From NCBI GenBank assembly GCA_016780825.1, contig JADHLF010000023.1, forward strand, positions 1-36,721: a stretch of 36,721 nt of DNA, given 5' to 3'. How positions within the stretch are numbered: the first letter of the stretch is position 1; every line of letters begins with the position of its first letter. Below are positions 1-8,434 of this stretch, piece by piece. The DNA comes from Planktomarina sp. (GTDB taxonomy: Bacteria > Pseudomonadota > Alphaproteobacteria > Rhodobacterales > Rhodobacteraceae). Made by a program: the position numbers and the translations under genes. The notes beneath the pieces are model-generated. The model was not told the origin of the DNA. It was given only the letters and a program-made list of their open reading frames with translations, and did not search any database.

Positions 1-1523
1 TAAGTGTGGGTGACTTCATGGCCGATGGTCTCACGATAGGCCACCTGAGGCGCACCGATATTGGCTTCGACTTTAAACTCACGGCGCATACGATCCACAA
101 GGATATCCAAGTGCAGCTCGCCCATACCTTTCATGATGGTCTGACCTGATTCAAGGTCAGTTTCCACGCGGAAAGATGGATCTTCAGCCGAAAGACGCTG
201 CAACGCAAGGCCCATTTTCTCTTGGTCGCCCTTGGTTTTTGGCTCAACCGCAATCTCGATCACAGGCTCTGGGAAGGTCATTGTTTCCAAAACCACAGGA
301 GCATTCACCGCGCAGAGCGTATCCCCAGTTGTCGTGTCCTTCAAACCACCCAAAGCGATGATGTCACCTGCAAAGGCTTCTGAGATTTCATCCCGATTGT
401 TGGAATGCATGATCATCATACGGCCCACGCGCTCTTTCTTACCCTTTGTCGAGTTCAAGAAAGAATCGCCTTTTTCCAATTTGCCAGAATAGATCCGTGT
501 GAAGGTCAAAGAGCCAACAAAGGGGTCATTCCAGATTTTGAACGCCAGCGCTGAGAAGGGCATGTCATCATCCGCACGGCGGGCGATGTCACGGGTTTCT
601 GTCTCGTCGCCGGGCTTAAAGCCCATGTAATCTGCAACATCGAGTGGGCTGGGCAGATAATCGACAACTGCGTTCAGCAAGGGCTGAACACCTTTGTTTT
701 TAAATGCAGAACCACCTAGAACAGGCACGAATGCCATCGCCAATGTACCCTTGCGGATCAATTTGCGCAGGCTCGGAACGTCAGGCTCATTGCCTTCCAA
801 ATATTCCATCATGGCATCATCGTCCTGCTCTACAGCAGTTTCAACCAATTTGGCGCGCCATTTGTCAGCTGTGTCTTGCAGCTCAGCACGGATTGGCGCT
901 TTGATCCAAGAGGCACCAAGGTCTTCACCCTGCCACAACCACTCTTCCATAGTCACAAGATCAATCAAACCTTCCAGTTCGGTCTCTGCGCCAATTGGGA
1001 GAGCGATTGGCACGGCCACCGCGCCTGTACGGTCTTCGATCATCTCAACACACTTGAAGAAATCCGCGCCGATTTTGTCCATTTTGTTGACAAAAACCAT
1101 CCGTGGAACCTTATAGCGGTCCGCTTGACGCCACACTGTTTCAGTTTGAGGCTCAACACCCGCGTTCGCATCCAGAACACAGACTGCGCCATCAAGCACC
1201 GCCAAGGAGCGTTCGACTTCAATTGTGAAGTCAACGTGGCCTGGAGTGTCAATAATGTTCAAGCGGTGCTTTGGGCCGTCAGGCGTCTCACCATCTTCGG
1301 TACGCTCCCAAAAGGTTGTGGTCGCAGCCGAAGTGATCGTAATGCCACGCTCTTGCTCTTGCTCCATGTGATCCATGGTTGCAGCGCCGTCATGCACTTC
1401 ACCGATGCTATGCTCTTTACCTGTATAGAACAGGATCCGTTCGGAGCAGGTTGTTTTACCCGCATCGATGTGCGCCATGATACCGAAGTTGCGGTACAGC
1501 TCTAGGGGATATTCGCGTGCCAT
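1..1523 (-). CDS. fusA: Elongation factor G (partial, C-terminal part outside window)
   Basis: EF-G is the GTPase that drives ribosome translocation and, with RRF, ribosome recycling. The reading frame opens at the ATG whose complement is at 1521-1523 and stays open to the window edge, giving about 507 codons of a protein that is usually near 700. The N-terminus reads MAREYPLELYRNFGIMAHID, followed by the P-loop AHIDAGKTT, the switch II motif DTPGHVDF and the guanine-specificity motif NKMD, all in the expected order. It lies 21 bp downstream of rpsG in the classic str operon. The frame appears intact. The start is fixed by the conserved MAREYPL N-terminus. Confidence 0.98.
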   Translation of the reverse strand, partial: MAREYPLELYRNFGIMAHIDAGKTTCSERILFYTGKEHSIGEVHDGAATMDHMEQEQERGITITSAATTTFWERTEDGETPDGPKHRLNIIDTPGHVDFTIEVERSLAVLDGAVCVLDANAGVEPQTETVWRQADRYKVPRMVFVNKMDKIGADFFKCVEMIEDRTGAVAVPIALPIGAETELEGLIDLVTMEEWLWQGEDLGASWIKAPIRAELQDTADKWRAKLVETAVEQDDDAMMEYLEGNEPDVPSLRKLIRKGTLAMAFVPVLGGSAFKNKGVQPLLNAVVDYLPSPLDVADYMGFKPGDETETRDIARRADDDMPFSALAFKIWNDPFVGSLTFTRIYSGKLEKGDSFLNSTKGKKERVGRMMIMHSNNRDEISEAFAGDIIALGGLKDTTTGDTLCAVNAPVVLETMTFPEPVIEIAVEPKTKGDQEKMGLALQRLSAEDPSFRVETDLESGQTIMKGMGELHLDILVDRMRREFKVEANIGAPQVAYRETIGHEVTHT

Positions 1524-1544
1524 ATCTGTTCAGCCTTTGTGGGG

Positions 1545-2015
1545 TTACCAGCGATAATGGCTGAACGCTTTGTTTGCGTCGGCCATTTTGTGAGTGTCTT
1601 CGCGTTTCTTGACGGCGGAACCACGGGATTGCACCGCGTCCAACAATTCGCCAGCAAGACGCTCTTCCATTGTGTTTTCATTGCGCTTGCGGCTGGCTGT
1701 GATCAACCAACGGATTGCAAGGGCTTCGCGCCGCTCGGGACGCACTTCAACAGGCACCTGATAGGTGGCACCACCGACGCGGCGTGAGCGCACTTCGACG
1801 GAGGGTTTGATGTTGTCCAGGGCTTCGTGGAACATCTCAACAGGTGCGCGCTTTACCTTCGCTTCGACACGCTCCAGCGCGCCGTAGACGATGCGTTCTG
1901 CAACGGATTTTTTACCATCTAGCATCAAGTTGTTCATGAATTTTGTCAGTACCAAATCACCATATTTGGCATCGGGCAGGACAGAGCGCTTCTCAGCGGC
2001 GTGACGACGTGACAT
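1545..2015 (-). CDS. rpsG: 30S ribosomal protein S7
   Basis: S7 is a primary 16S rRNA-binding protein that nucleates assembly of the 30S head and lies near the mRNA exit channel. The 156-residue product begins MSRRHAAEKR and contains the family core DPKYGD-like segment (DAKYGDLVLTKFMNNLMLDGKK) and the RRVGGATYQVPVEVR loop. Its length is normal for the family. It starts 12 bp after the rpsL stop and is followed 21 bp later by fusA, so it is the middle gene of the str operon. In other bacteria S7 represses its own operon by binding the rpsL-rpsG mRNA; I did not identify that site here. Confidence 0.98.
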   Translation of the reverse strand: MSRRHAAEKRSVLPDAKYGDLVLTKFMNNLMLDGKKSVAERIVYGALERVEAKVKRAPVEMFHEALDNIKPSVEVRSRRVGGATYQVPVEVRPERREALAIRWLITASRKRNENTMEERLAGELLDAVQSRGSAVKKREDTHKMADANKAFSHYRW

Positions 2016-2027
2016 ATCTTGATTCCC

Positions 2028-2399
2028 TTACTTCGGACGCTTCGCGCCGTATTTCGAACGACGTTGCTTACGATCTTTGACGCCCTGAGTATCCAGAACA
2101 CCGCGCAGGATGTGATAACGCACACCAGGAAGATCTTTCACCCGGCCCCCGCGGATCAAAACAACAGAGTGTTCTTGCAGGTTGTGGCTTTCACCTGGGA
2201 TGTAGCTGATCACCTCAAAACCATTGGTCAAACGGACTTTTGCAACTTTCCGCATCGCCGAGTTTGGTTTTTTAGGCGTGGTTGTATAAACGCGTGTGCA
2301 TACACCGCGTTTTTGAGGACATTCTTGCAAGTGCATGGACTTGCTGCGTTTTACTTTAGGCTGCCGGGGTTTCCGGATCAGCTGTTGGATCGTTGGCAT
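2028..2399 (-). CDS. rpsL: 30S ribosomal protein S12
   Basis: S12 sits at the decoding centre, affects translational accuracy and is the streptomycin-resistance target. The 123-residue product begins MPTIQQLIRKPRQ and carries the invariant segments TTPKKPNSAMRKVAKVRL and PGVRYHILRG. The lysine of TPKKPNSA, the classic resistance position, is present, so the sequence looks streptomycin-sensitive at that site. It is the first gene of the operon, about 250 nt downstream of the strong promoter at 2657-2685. Confidence 0.98.
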   Translation of the reverse strand: MPTIQQLIRKPRQPKVKRSKSMHLQECPQKRGVCTRVYTTTPKKPNSAMRKVAKVRLTNGFEVISYIPGESHNLQEHSVVLIRGGRVKDLPGVRYHILRGVLDTQGVKDRKQRRSKYGAKRPK

Positions 2400-2656
2400 T
2401 GGCGGTTCTCTTCCCGTCTAGACAAATAAGGTGATGGGAATAGTCCCCACCGGTTCCAATGTTAAGCGCCAGGTCAGTTACCCATCGCCGGTTTCCGCGT
2501 CTGATCGCGGTAATTTTTCGCCAAAGCACAACCAAAACCGCAACCCTTCCCGTAGTCGGAGGGGGCGGCGGGGGTTCCAGAGGAACAGCAAGCTGTTCTT
2601 GACCACTTCAAATTTTGATGTTGCGCAACGAGGTATCCCCCATGGCAGATGAGGGG
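2400..2656 (-). other. Long 5' leader of the str operon (no gene seen)
   Basis: About 250 nt lie between the predicted transcription start (near 2650) and rpsL. I see no convincing open frame on either strand. The leader contains a very G/C-rich run (around 2560-2580) that could fold strongly. A leader this long upstream of a ribosomal operon is compatible with post-transcriptional control, but I found no known riboswitch or ribosomal-protein leader motif by eye. Confidence 0.35.
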
Positions 2657-2685
2657 CGTATATGCAGAGTCGCTTTTGCTGTCAA
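2657..2685 (-). promoter_or_regulatory. Sigma70-type promoter of the str operon
   Basis: Read on the minus strand, a perfect TTGACA (complement of 2680-2685) is followed by exactly 17 bp and then TATACG (complement of 2657-2662). The -35 matches consensus 6/6, the -10 matches 4/6, and the spacing is optimal. It points toward rpsL and lies 78 bp beyond the end of the sugar-transport operon, so the str operon does not depend on readthrough from it. Confidence 0.75.
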
Positions 2686-2763
2686 CAGGTAGCAGGCGTA
2701 AGGCAACAACTTCTCATCCTCCTTGTGATAGATCGCGCTTGAGCTGCATGCAGGCACCATGGC

Positions 2764-3378
2764 TCACAGCACCACATCAGCCCGCAGCGCCGTCTGCCCG
2801 ACCAGCCGGGCATTGGGCATATCATTGCTTTGCGCACGCAGCCGCGCGGCCTCGGGCGCCAATCCCTGATCCAGCCAGCGCTTAGTCAACCGCGCCTCAA
2901 GCTCAGCTTCAGCGCAAGTCAGCTGGATGGATAGATCCCAATACCCCGCCATATCGCGCCAGATCGGCGCGTCCATCAAAAGATAATTGCCTTCGATGAC
3001 AATTGTATCGCAGTCAGGCGCAATATGTCCCGCCCCCGCGATGGAGAGATCACGGTCGCGGTCAAAGACCGGATAATAGAGCTCCTGCGATGCACCCAGC
3101 ACCTGCACCAATCGCAAAAGCCCGATTGCATCAAAACTCGGTGGGCTGCCCTTGCGGTCCAAAATCCCGCGCGCGGTCAGAATGCGATTGTCCAGATGAA
3201 ACCCATCCATGGGCACGAGCTGACTGGACACACCAGCCTGCTGTAAGGCCGCGACCAGCGCCGCCGCAAGCGTCGACTTGCCGCTGGCCGGGGGGCCCGC
3301 AATGGCCACCACACGCCGCGCTTGGCGCCTGGGGCTTTGCAGCACCCGCTCCAGCAGGGCGGCGATATCGGCCGTCAT
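2764..3378 (-). CDS. frcK: P-loop sugar/nucleoside kinase, FrcK-like
   Basis: This is a 204-residue kinase of the uridine kinase/phosphoribulokinase-like P-loop fold. The Walker A motif GPPASGKST is at residues 28-36 and the substrate-side motif DGFHLDN at 58-64. A later VIEGNYLL strand is the Walker B-like segment. The start overlaps the end of the ABC ATPase gene by 4 bp (ATGA type), so it is translationally coupled to the importer. In Sinorhizobium a protein of this type (FrcK) is the last gene of the fructose operon frcBCAK and is thought to phosphorylate the imported sugar. The substrate here is inferred from that synteny; the family also includes nucleoside and pantothenate kinases. Confidence 0.75.
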   Translation of the reverse strand: MTADIAALLERVLQSPRRQARRVVAIAGPPASGKSTLAAALVAALQQAGVSSQLVPMDGFHLDNRILTARGILDRKGSPPSFDAIGLLRLVQVLGASQELYYPVFDRDRDLSIAGAGHIAPDCDTIVIEGNYLLMDAPIWRDMAGYWDLSIQLTCAEAELEARLTKRWLDQGLAPEAARLRAQSNDMPNARLVGQTALRADVVL

Positions 3379-4154
3379 GCGGCCTGCTCAGGCGCTTCCT
3401 TGGCACCGGTCATAAAGGCCACCGCATCAGACATCGTATAGTCACGCGGATCAATGACGCACAATCTCTTGCCCAGACGATGCACATGAATGCGATCTGC
3501 CACCTCAAAAACATGGGGCATGTTGTGACTGATCAAGATAATCGGAATGCCGCGTGAGCGCACATCCAAGATGAGCTCCAAGACTCGGCGGGATTCCTTA
3601 ACCCCCAATGCCGCTGTCGGCTCATCAAGAATAATCACCTTCGAACCAAAAGCCGCCGCCCGCGCCACCGCGACCCCCTGACGCTGCCCGCCCGAGAGCG
3701 TTTCCACCGCCTGATTGATGTTCTGAATGGTCATGAGCCCAAGCTCAGACAATTTATCACGCGCAAACTCCTGCATGCGTTTGTGATCCATCATGCGAAA
3801 CACCGACCCCAAGACTCCGGGTTTTCGCATCTCGCGCCCCAAAAACATATTGTTGGCAATCGACAGCGCCGGCGAAAGGGCCAGGTTTTGATAGACCGTT
3901 TCAATGCCCTCGCTGCGGGCGTCATCGGGCGATTTGAAATTCACAGCACGCCCATCCACCAAGACTTCGCCATGATCGGGAACAACCGCCCCAGATAGAG
4001 CCTTAATCAAGGTCGATTTGCCCGCGCCATTGTCGCCAATCACCGCGCAGATTTCTCCGGGGTATAAATCGAAATCCGCCCCATCCATGGCGATCACCGT
4101 GCCATAGCGTTTCATAAGCCCGCGGGCTTGGATTATAGGTTGCTTCTCGCTCAT
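3375..4154 (-). CDS. frcA: Sugar ABC importer ATP-binding protein, FrcA-like
   Basis: This is a cytoplasmic ATPase energising sugar uptake. In the 259-residue version, Walker A GDNGAGKST is at 40-48, the signature LSGGQ at 153-157, Walker B IILDEP at 174-179 and the switch histidine at 210. It has a single ATPase domain, unlike the double-domain RbsA/XylG type, which is typical of FrcA. I prefer the ATG at 4154 (MSEKQP): it has GGAGG 8-9 nt upstream and overlaps the permease stop by 4 bp. The in-frame ATG at 4175 would add seven residues and lacks such a site. An unusual AALGVKES stretch follows Walker B. Confidence 0.88.
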   Translation of the reverse strand: MSEKQPIIQARGLMKRYGTVIAMDGADFDLYPGEICAVIGDNGAGKSTLIKALSGAVVPDHGEVLVDGRAVNFKSPDDARSEGIETVYQNLALSPALSIANNMFLGREMRKPGVLGSVFRMMDHKRMQEFARDKLSELGLMTIQNINQAVETLSGGQRQGVAVARAAAFGSKVIILDEPTAALGVKESRRVLELILDVRSRGIPIILISHNMPHVFEVADRIHVHRLGKRLCVIDPRDYTMSDAVAFMTGAKEAPEQAA

Positions 4155-5230
4155 TTTGTCGCCCTCCGCAGCCATTGGTCAAGCGCCACAGCGATCAAAA
4201 CCAAATTGCCCGCTGCAAACATTTGCCAATAATCATCTACACCGGCCAAAGACAGGCCGGTATTGAACACGCCCACAATCATCGCGCCCAGAACGGACCC
4301 TAAGATCGAGCCACGTCCGCCAAACAATGAGGTGCCGCCAATGACCACCGCCGTGATGCTGGCGAGGTTGATATCGGAAAACCCAATCGGTGAGATCGAC
4401 CCCACCCGGCCAGCCGCCACCCAGCCAGCGAAGCCGCAAATCAGCCCGGCCAGCGCGTAAACAGAAATCAATGTCCGATTGATTTTAATCCCAGACAGCA
4501 TTGCGGCATCGGGATCATCGCCGATCGCATGCACATGCCGCCCCCAGGCCGTGTGGTTGAGCAAATACCAAATCACGAGCGCGAGCCCAATCAACGCGAG
4601 CCCTCCATAGGTGAGCACAAAGCCACCGAACCGCAAGGAATGCCCGAAAAATAGAAGGCTCGGTGCCATCTCGCGGATATCAGCCCCGCGGATAGATTGC
4701 GAGCCGGAATACCACAGCAGCAAGGCCGTAAAGACCGACAAGGTGCCCAGGGTTACAATGAAGGGCGGCAGCTTGACGATTGTCACCAAAACGCCGTTGA
4801 CCCAGCCCATAAGCGCCCCAAAGAACAATGAGATCGTCACGGCGAAAAAAGGAGGTATGCCAAAATCAACCGCCAAACGCCCCATAATCATGGATGAGAG
4901 CACCATAATCGCGCCCACCGAAAGATCGATGCCTGCTGTGAGGATGATCAAGGTCTGCGCAATGGCAACCACGCCGGTCACCGTAACTTGCTTGAGCACC
5001 AAAGACAGCACGCCCGGTGACATGAAATTTGGCGCGATGATGCCAAAACAAATCACGCTGAACAGCAAAACCATCGCGGGAATAATAGTTGGGTTACGGC
5101 GCAATATGCCGCGCAAAATGTGATCAATTGACCGATCATCGCGGGCGAAAGAGGCGGCAGATTTATCTGCGGCGTCAAGGCCAACCTCAAACTCGGAGCC
5201 GGCTTGTTTCGGCGCTTGTTCCATACTCAT
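4151..5230 (-). CDS. frcC: Sugar ABC importer permease, FrcC-like
   Basis: This is an integral inner-membrane subunit of the RbsC/FrcC family (BPD_transp_2), 359 residues. A hydrophilic N-terminal tail of about 55 residues precedes 8-10 hydrophobic segments. The family motif TAGIDLSVGAIM is near residue 105, and the GGTSLFGGRGSILGSVLGAMIVGVFNTGL-type block lies near the C-terminus. The start ATG at 5230 has AGGA about 8 nt upstream; ATG 5224 is an alternative. It follows the binding-protein gene after a 113-bp gap holding a hairpin and overlaps frcA by 4 bp. Fructose (with ribose or mannose as alternatives) is inferred from the gene order with frcK and the ROK regulator. Confidence 0.88.
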   Translation of the reverse strand: MSMEQAPKQAGSEFEVGLDAADKSAASFARDDRSIDHILRGILRRNPTIIPAMVLLFSVICFGIIAPNFMSPGVLSLVLKQVTVTGVVAIAQTLIILTAGIDLSVGAIMVLSSMIMGRLAVDFGIPPFFAVTISLFFGALMGWVNGVLVTIVKLPPFIVTLGTLSVFTALLLWYSGSQSIRGADIREMAPSLLFFGHSLRFGGFVLTYGGLALIGLALVIWYLLNHTAWGRHVHAIGDDPDAAMLSGIKINRTLISVYALAGLICGFAGWVAAGRVGSISPIGFSDINLASITAVVIGGTSLFGGRGSILGSVLGAMIVGVFNTGLSLAGVDDYWQMFAAGNLVLIAVALDQWLRRATK

Positions 5231-5290
5231 GGCGATATCCTACCCTATATCAATGTCTCGGCAGCTGGCGAATGGATCCAGCTGACCGAA

Positions 5291-5317
5291 AGAAGGCGAC
5301 ACTGAATGCCGCCTTCT
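5291..5317 (-). terminator. Intercistronic hairpin between frcB and frcC
   Basis: A perfect 8-bp inverted repeat (AGAAGGCG at 5291-5298, CGCCTTCT at 5310-5317) has an 11-nt loop and only a short T-containing tail on the minus strand. It sits right after the binding-protein stop. A stem-loop here is typical for periplasmic-binding-protein operons, where it stabilises the binding-protein mRNA and lets only part of transcription continue into the membrane genes. Confidence 0.6.
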
Positions 5318-5343
5318 GACTTATGGTTTCGCGAAAAACAGCC

Positions 5344-6348
5344 TTAGCCCCAGCAAAGCTCAGTGCCGCGGTCGCTGTCAATAGAGGGAACCCCATCGAC
5401 TGGCGCATCGGTGACCAAGTTCACACCTGTGTTAAAGAAGGTCAAACCATCGGACGCGGAAGGCTTCGTGCCATCGGCCGCAAATTTCGCAATCGCTTCC
5501 ACACCTTTGGACGCCATCAGCAATGGATACTGCTGAGATGTTGCACCGATCACACCTTCTTTGACGCTGGCGATACCGGGGCAGCCGCCGTCAACCGAGA
5601 CCACCAGAACACCAGTTTTACCGGCATTTTGCAGCGCTTGATAGGCACCTTCAGCGGCAGGTTCGTTGATGGTATATACGACATTGATATCAGGCTCGCG
5701 GGCCAACAGATTTTCCATCGCGGTCACACCGCCCTCAACAGAGGCATAGGATGTCTCGTGACCAATGACGCGCGGATCCGTTTCTGAACCCATGACGTTC
5801 AAATTTGGCACCTCAATACCAAAGCCCACCAAGAAACCTGTGTCGCGGGCAACGTCAACCGAGATATTGTCTTTGTTGATGTCGAGCATGCCGATTTTCG
5901 CATTGGCCGCATCCGCGCCGAGAGTCGCAGCCGCCCACCGACCGATCAAAAGACCGGCTTCAAAGTTATCCGTTGCGAAGGTCATATCTTGTGCATTTTT
6001 GTCCGCCAGCGGCGTATCCAAAGCGATGACCAAAACACCAGCTGCGCGCGCATCAATCAAAGCAGGTCCCACAGAATCGTTGGACGGTGTAATCAAAATG
6101 CCTTTCGCGCCAGATGCAACACAGTTTTCAATCGCGTTGATCTGCGGCGCCGCATCCCCATCTGTCACCCCTGCATAGGCCTGAAAATCCATGCCCGCAG
6201 CCGTTGCAGCCGCCTCCGCACCCTCTTTCATTTTTACAAAAAACGGGTTGGTGTTGTTCTTCGTGATCAAGCACGTCAGATCGCCTGCAGATGCCATGCC
6301 CACAGATGCAATCAGGGCCAATGCCGACCCAGCCAATAGTTTCTTCAT
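5344..6348 (-). CDS. frcB: Periplasmic sugar-binding protein, FrcB-like
   Basis: This is a 334-residue solute-binding protein of the ribose/fructose type (Peripla_BP_4 fold) that captures sugar in the periplasm and delivers it to FrcC/FrcA. A clear signal peptide, MKKLLAGSALALIASVGMASA, is likely cleaved after residue 21. The mature protein begins GDLTCLITKNNTNPFFVKMK, the usual start of this family. Later hallmarks are ITPSNDS, ALDTPL, TFATDNFEAG and VVSVDGGCPG. The start has a strong GGGAGGAAG ribosome-binding site. It is the first gene of the operon and diverges from the ROK regulator across a 181-bp control region. Confidence 0.9.
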   Translation of the reverse strand: MKKLLAGSALALIASVGMASAGDLTCLITKNNTNPFFVKMKEGAEAAATAAGMDFQAYAGVTDGDAAPQINAIENCVASGAKGILITPSNDSVGPALIDARAAGVLVIALDTPLADKNAQDMTFATDNFEAGLLIGRWAAATLGADAANAKIGMLDINKDNISVDVARDTGFLVGFGIEVPNLNVMGSETDPRVIGHETSYASVEGGVTAMENLLAREPDINVVYTINEPAAEGAYQALQNAGKTGVLVVSVDGGCPGIASVKEGVIGATSQQYPLLMASKGVEAIAKFAADGTKPSASDGLTFFNTGVNLVTDAPVDGVPSIDSDRGTELCWG

Positions 6349-6448
6349 GTCTTCCTCCCATTAAACAATGCGCAAGAGCTTTTGCCCCTGCCGTCGATCA
6401 GCCGCCAATTGCGGTTATCAGGGTAATCTTGCGCGATTCGATGGGTTA

Positions 6449-6490
6449 GGTCAATTAATTAATTAACTTTATTTATTAATTAAATTGGCC
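6449..6490. promoter_or_regulatory. AT-rich dyad, likely operator between frcB and the ROK regulator
   Basis: The region reads GGTCAATTAATTAATTAA, a short centre, then TTATTAATTAAATTGGCC. The two halves are inverted copies apart from one substitution and a one-base slip. ROK repressors such as NagC and Mlc bind AT-rich dyads, so this is the natural binding site for the divergent regulator. A TTGACC on the minus strand overlaps its left edge and could be the -35 of frcB, so binding would block that promoter. Confidence 0.5.
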
Positions 6491-6529
6491 TATATTTTTC
6501 TAGGTAACATACAGTAAGATGCAGCCACT

Positions 6530-7720
6530 ATGGATGACGCGCAGGTAAAATCATTAAGTATGGGCTTAAGCCAAAAAGGTGTGAGGGATCACAACGAACG
6601 TTTGATTCTATCTCTCATCCAACGCCTCGGCGGCCTGCCCGGCAGTGCCCTGGCCAAATTGGCCGATTTATCGCCCCCCACCGTCTTCGGCATTTTACGC
6701 CAACTTGAAGCCGATGGGCTCATCGAGCGCGGAACCCCTGTGCGCGGAAAGGTGGGCAAGCCGTCGATCCCCATGGGCCTTGCGGCCAATGGGGCCTTTG
6801 CTTTCGGCATCAAAATTGGACGCAGATCCGCAGATCTCATTTTAATGGATTTCAAAGGCGGCACGCGCGGCGAGATGCAAATCACCTATGACTATCCAAT
6901 TAAGCAGACGGTCTTGGCCTTCCTGCAAGACGGCCTGCTCAATCTCACCAATCAATTATCAGCCTCCGAACAGGCGCGGATTTGCGGTATTGGCGTCGCT
7001 GCGCCATTTGAATTTTGGAATTGGAACGCCTCAATTGACGCACCCAGCAATGCGTTCCGAGCCTGGCGCGAGGTCGATTTGGTGGCGGAAATCGGCGCGT
7101 TCAGCGACTTGCCTGTCATCGTGATGAATGATGCCACAGCCGCCTGCCAAGCTGAGCACACCTATGGGCGCGGCAAAGAATTTCAAGACTATGCCTATTT
7201 CTTCATTGGCGCCTTTATCGGCGGTGGTGTGGTGCTGAACAATTCTGTCTATGTCGGCCGACAGGGGAATGCGGGCGCTTTGGGCTCCATCCGAAGCATC
7301 AGCCCGATCGGGGAAAGTATGCAGTTGATCGATATGGCCTCCATTCACCTGCTGGAAGCCCGCTTGCATGAAGTCGATATCGAAACCCAGCAACTTTGGG
7401 ATGATCCGGACAGCTGGACCAGGCTGACGCGCTATGTGGAACCCTGGCTGCTGCAAACCGCGCAAGAGCTGGCGAAAGCCAGCCTCTCGGCCTGTTCGGT
7501 GATTGATTTTGAGGCCATCTTGATAGATGGGTCCTTCCCGGCCAGCCTGCGCGACGATTTGGTCAATCGCGTCCGCCGTTATGTCGCCACACAAGATACC
7601 CGCGGCCTGATCCCGCCAAAAATTGAAGCCGGCAGCATTGGCGCCAATGCCCGATCCCAAGGTGCGGCCTGTGAAATCATCCGCACGCAATTCTTTCTAA
7701 AAGCCACGACCAATATATAA
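6530..7720 (+). CDS. ROK-family transcriptional regulator of the sugar operon
   Basis: The 396-residue protein has an N-terminal winged helix (about residues 18-75, with GLPGSALAKLADLSPPTVFGILRQLEADGLI) joined to a C-terminal ROK sugar-kinase-like domain. That domain contains the VMNDATAACQAEHTYGRG segment typical of the sugar-binding cleft and FFIGAFIGGGVVLN. The zinc-binding cysteine cluster of many ROK proteins is absent. The first phosphate loop (FGIKIGRRSADLILMDFKG) is degenerate, which fits a regulator that binds but does not phosphorylate sugar. It is transcribed away from frcB and presumably represses the importer until its sugar binds. The ATG at 6530 has only a weak ribosome-binding site. 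Confidence 0.85.
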   Translation: MDDAQVKSLSMGLSQKGVRDHNERLILSLIQRLGGLPGSALAKLADLSPPTVFGILRQLEADGLIERGTPVRGKVGKPSIPMGLAANGAFAFGIKIGRRSADLILMDFKGGTRGEMQITYDYPIKQTVLAFLQDGLLNLTNQLSASEQARICGIGVAAPFEFWNWNASIDAPSNAFRAWREVDLVAEIGAFSDLPVIVMNDATAACQAEHTYGRGKEFQDYAYFFIGAFIGGGVVLNNSVYVGRQGNAGALGSIRSISPIGESMQLIDMASIHLLEARLHEVDIETQQLWDDPDSWTRLTRYVEPWLLQTAQELAKASLSACSVIDFEAILIDGSFPASLRDDLVNRVRRYVATQDTRGLIPPKIEAGSIGANARSQGAACEIIRTQFFLKATTNI

Positions 7721-7732
7721 ACTGCCGGGCCG

Positions 7733-8422
7733 CTATCGGTTCAGCGCCCTGAGGACATAGGGGCCCATATCCGCCACCACAGCCGCGACGCCTTCGGCAG
7801 TGGGATGCAATCCATCTGCTTGGAAATAATTTTGCAAATCTGGTGTCACCCCATCCGGCGCCATGAGCGTCTTGAAAAAGAAGGGATAGAATTCGACATC
7901 ATAGCGGGCGGCGAGGTCTTGAAAGGCTTTATCATACTGCGCCTTATACTCCGCGCCATAGTTCAGCGGTCCCAGATGCCCAACCAAAAGCGTTGGGATG
8001 CGCCGCGCCTGCAGTTTCTCTAAAATTTGCTTCAAATTTTCATGCGCCAACCCGGGATCCAAGCCCCGCAGCATGTCATTTGAGCCAAGATTGACAATCA
8101 CCAAATCCACCGGCTCGACCAGAGTCCAGTCCAACCGGGCCAATCCCCCCGCTGTGGTGTCGCCGGAGACGCCCGCGTTGATCATGCGCAGCTGTGCGCC
8201 CTGCCCAGCCAGCCAAGCGCCCAATTGAGGCACAAAGCCACGTTCTGCCGGCAAACCATAGCCCTGGGTCAAGCTGTCGCCGAACGCCACGACGGTCTTG
8301 CGGGAGGTTTCGGGCAGAGTCCCCGCTTGGGCCTCTGCCTGACCCAATGTGAAAAAAAGAATTAGCGCCAAGGCGTTGCAAAAGCGGCAGATCAGACCAT
8401 ATCCAAAGGAAGAAAATATCAT
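7733..8422 (-). CDS. tesA: SGNH esterase / arylesterase, TesA-like
   Basis: This is a GDSL/SGNH-fold hydrolase, probably periplasmic, acting on short acyl esters or lysophospholipids. In the 229-residue version the four SGNH blocks are all present: FGDSLTQG (nucleophile Ser50), GVSGDTT (Gly87), GSND (Asn115) and DGLHP (Asp203, His206). A hydrophobic N-terminus with a cleavage-like AQAEAQA-type end (about residue 33) suggests export. I choose ATG 8422 because GGGAG lies 8 nt upstream; the in-frame ATG at 8473 would run into the divergent ABC gene. It is convergent with the ROK regulator (12 bp) and diverges from the ABC gene across 12 bp, an arrangement common for TesA and YbbA. Confidence 0.85.
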   Translation of the reverse strand: MIFSSFGYGLICRFCNALALILFFTLGQAEAQAGTLPETSRKTVVAFGDSLTQGYGLPAERGFVPQLGAWLAGQGAQLRMINAGVSGDTTAGGLARLDWTLVEPVDLVIVNLGSNDMLRGLDPGLAHENLKQILEKLQARRIPTLLVGHLGPLNYGAEYKAQYDKAFQDLAARYDVEFYPFFFKTLMAPDGVTPDLQNYFQADGLHPTAEGVAAVVADMGPYVLRALNR

Positions 8423-8434
8423 AGGACGGCTCCC

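Noticed and set aside
694..1505. Open frames on the plus strand opposite fusA (140 and 209 codons)
   Set aside because: They are antisense shadows of the highly conserved fusA frame and show no protein family features.
2744..2753. Palindrome CTGCATGCAG after the sugar kinase gene as a terminator
   Set aside because: Self-complementary without a loop and without a T tract; it would not form a stable terminator hairpin.
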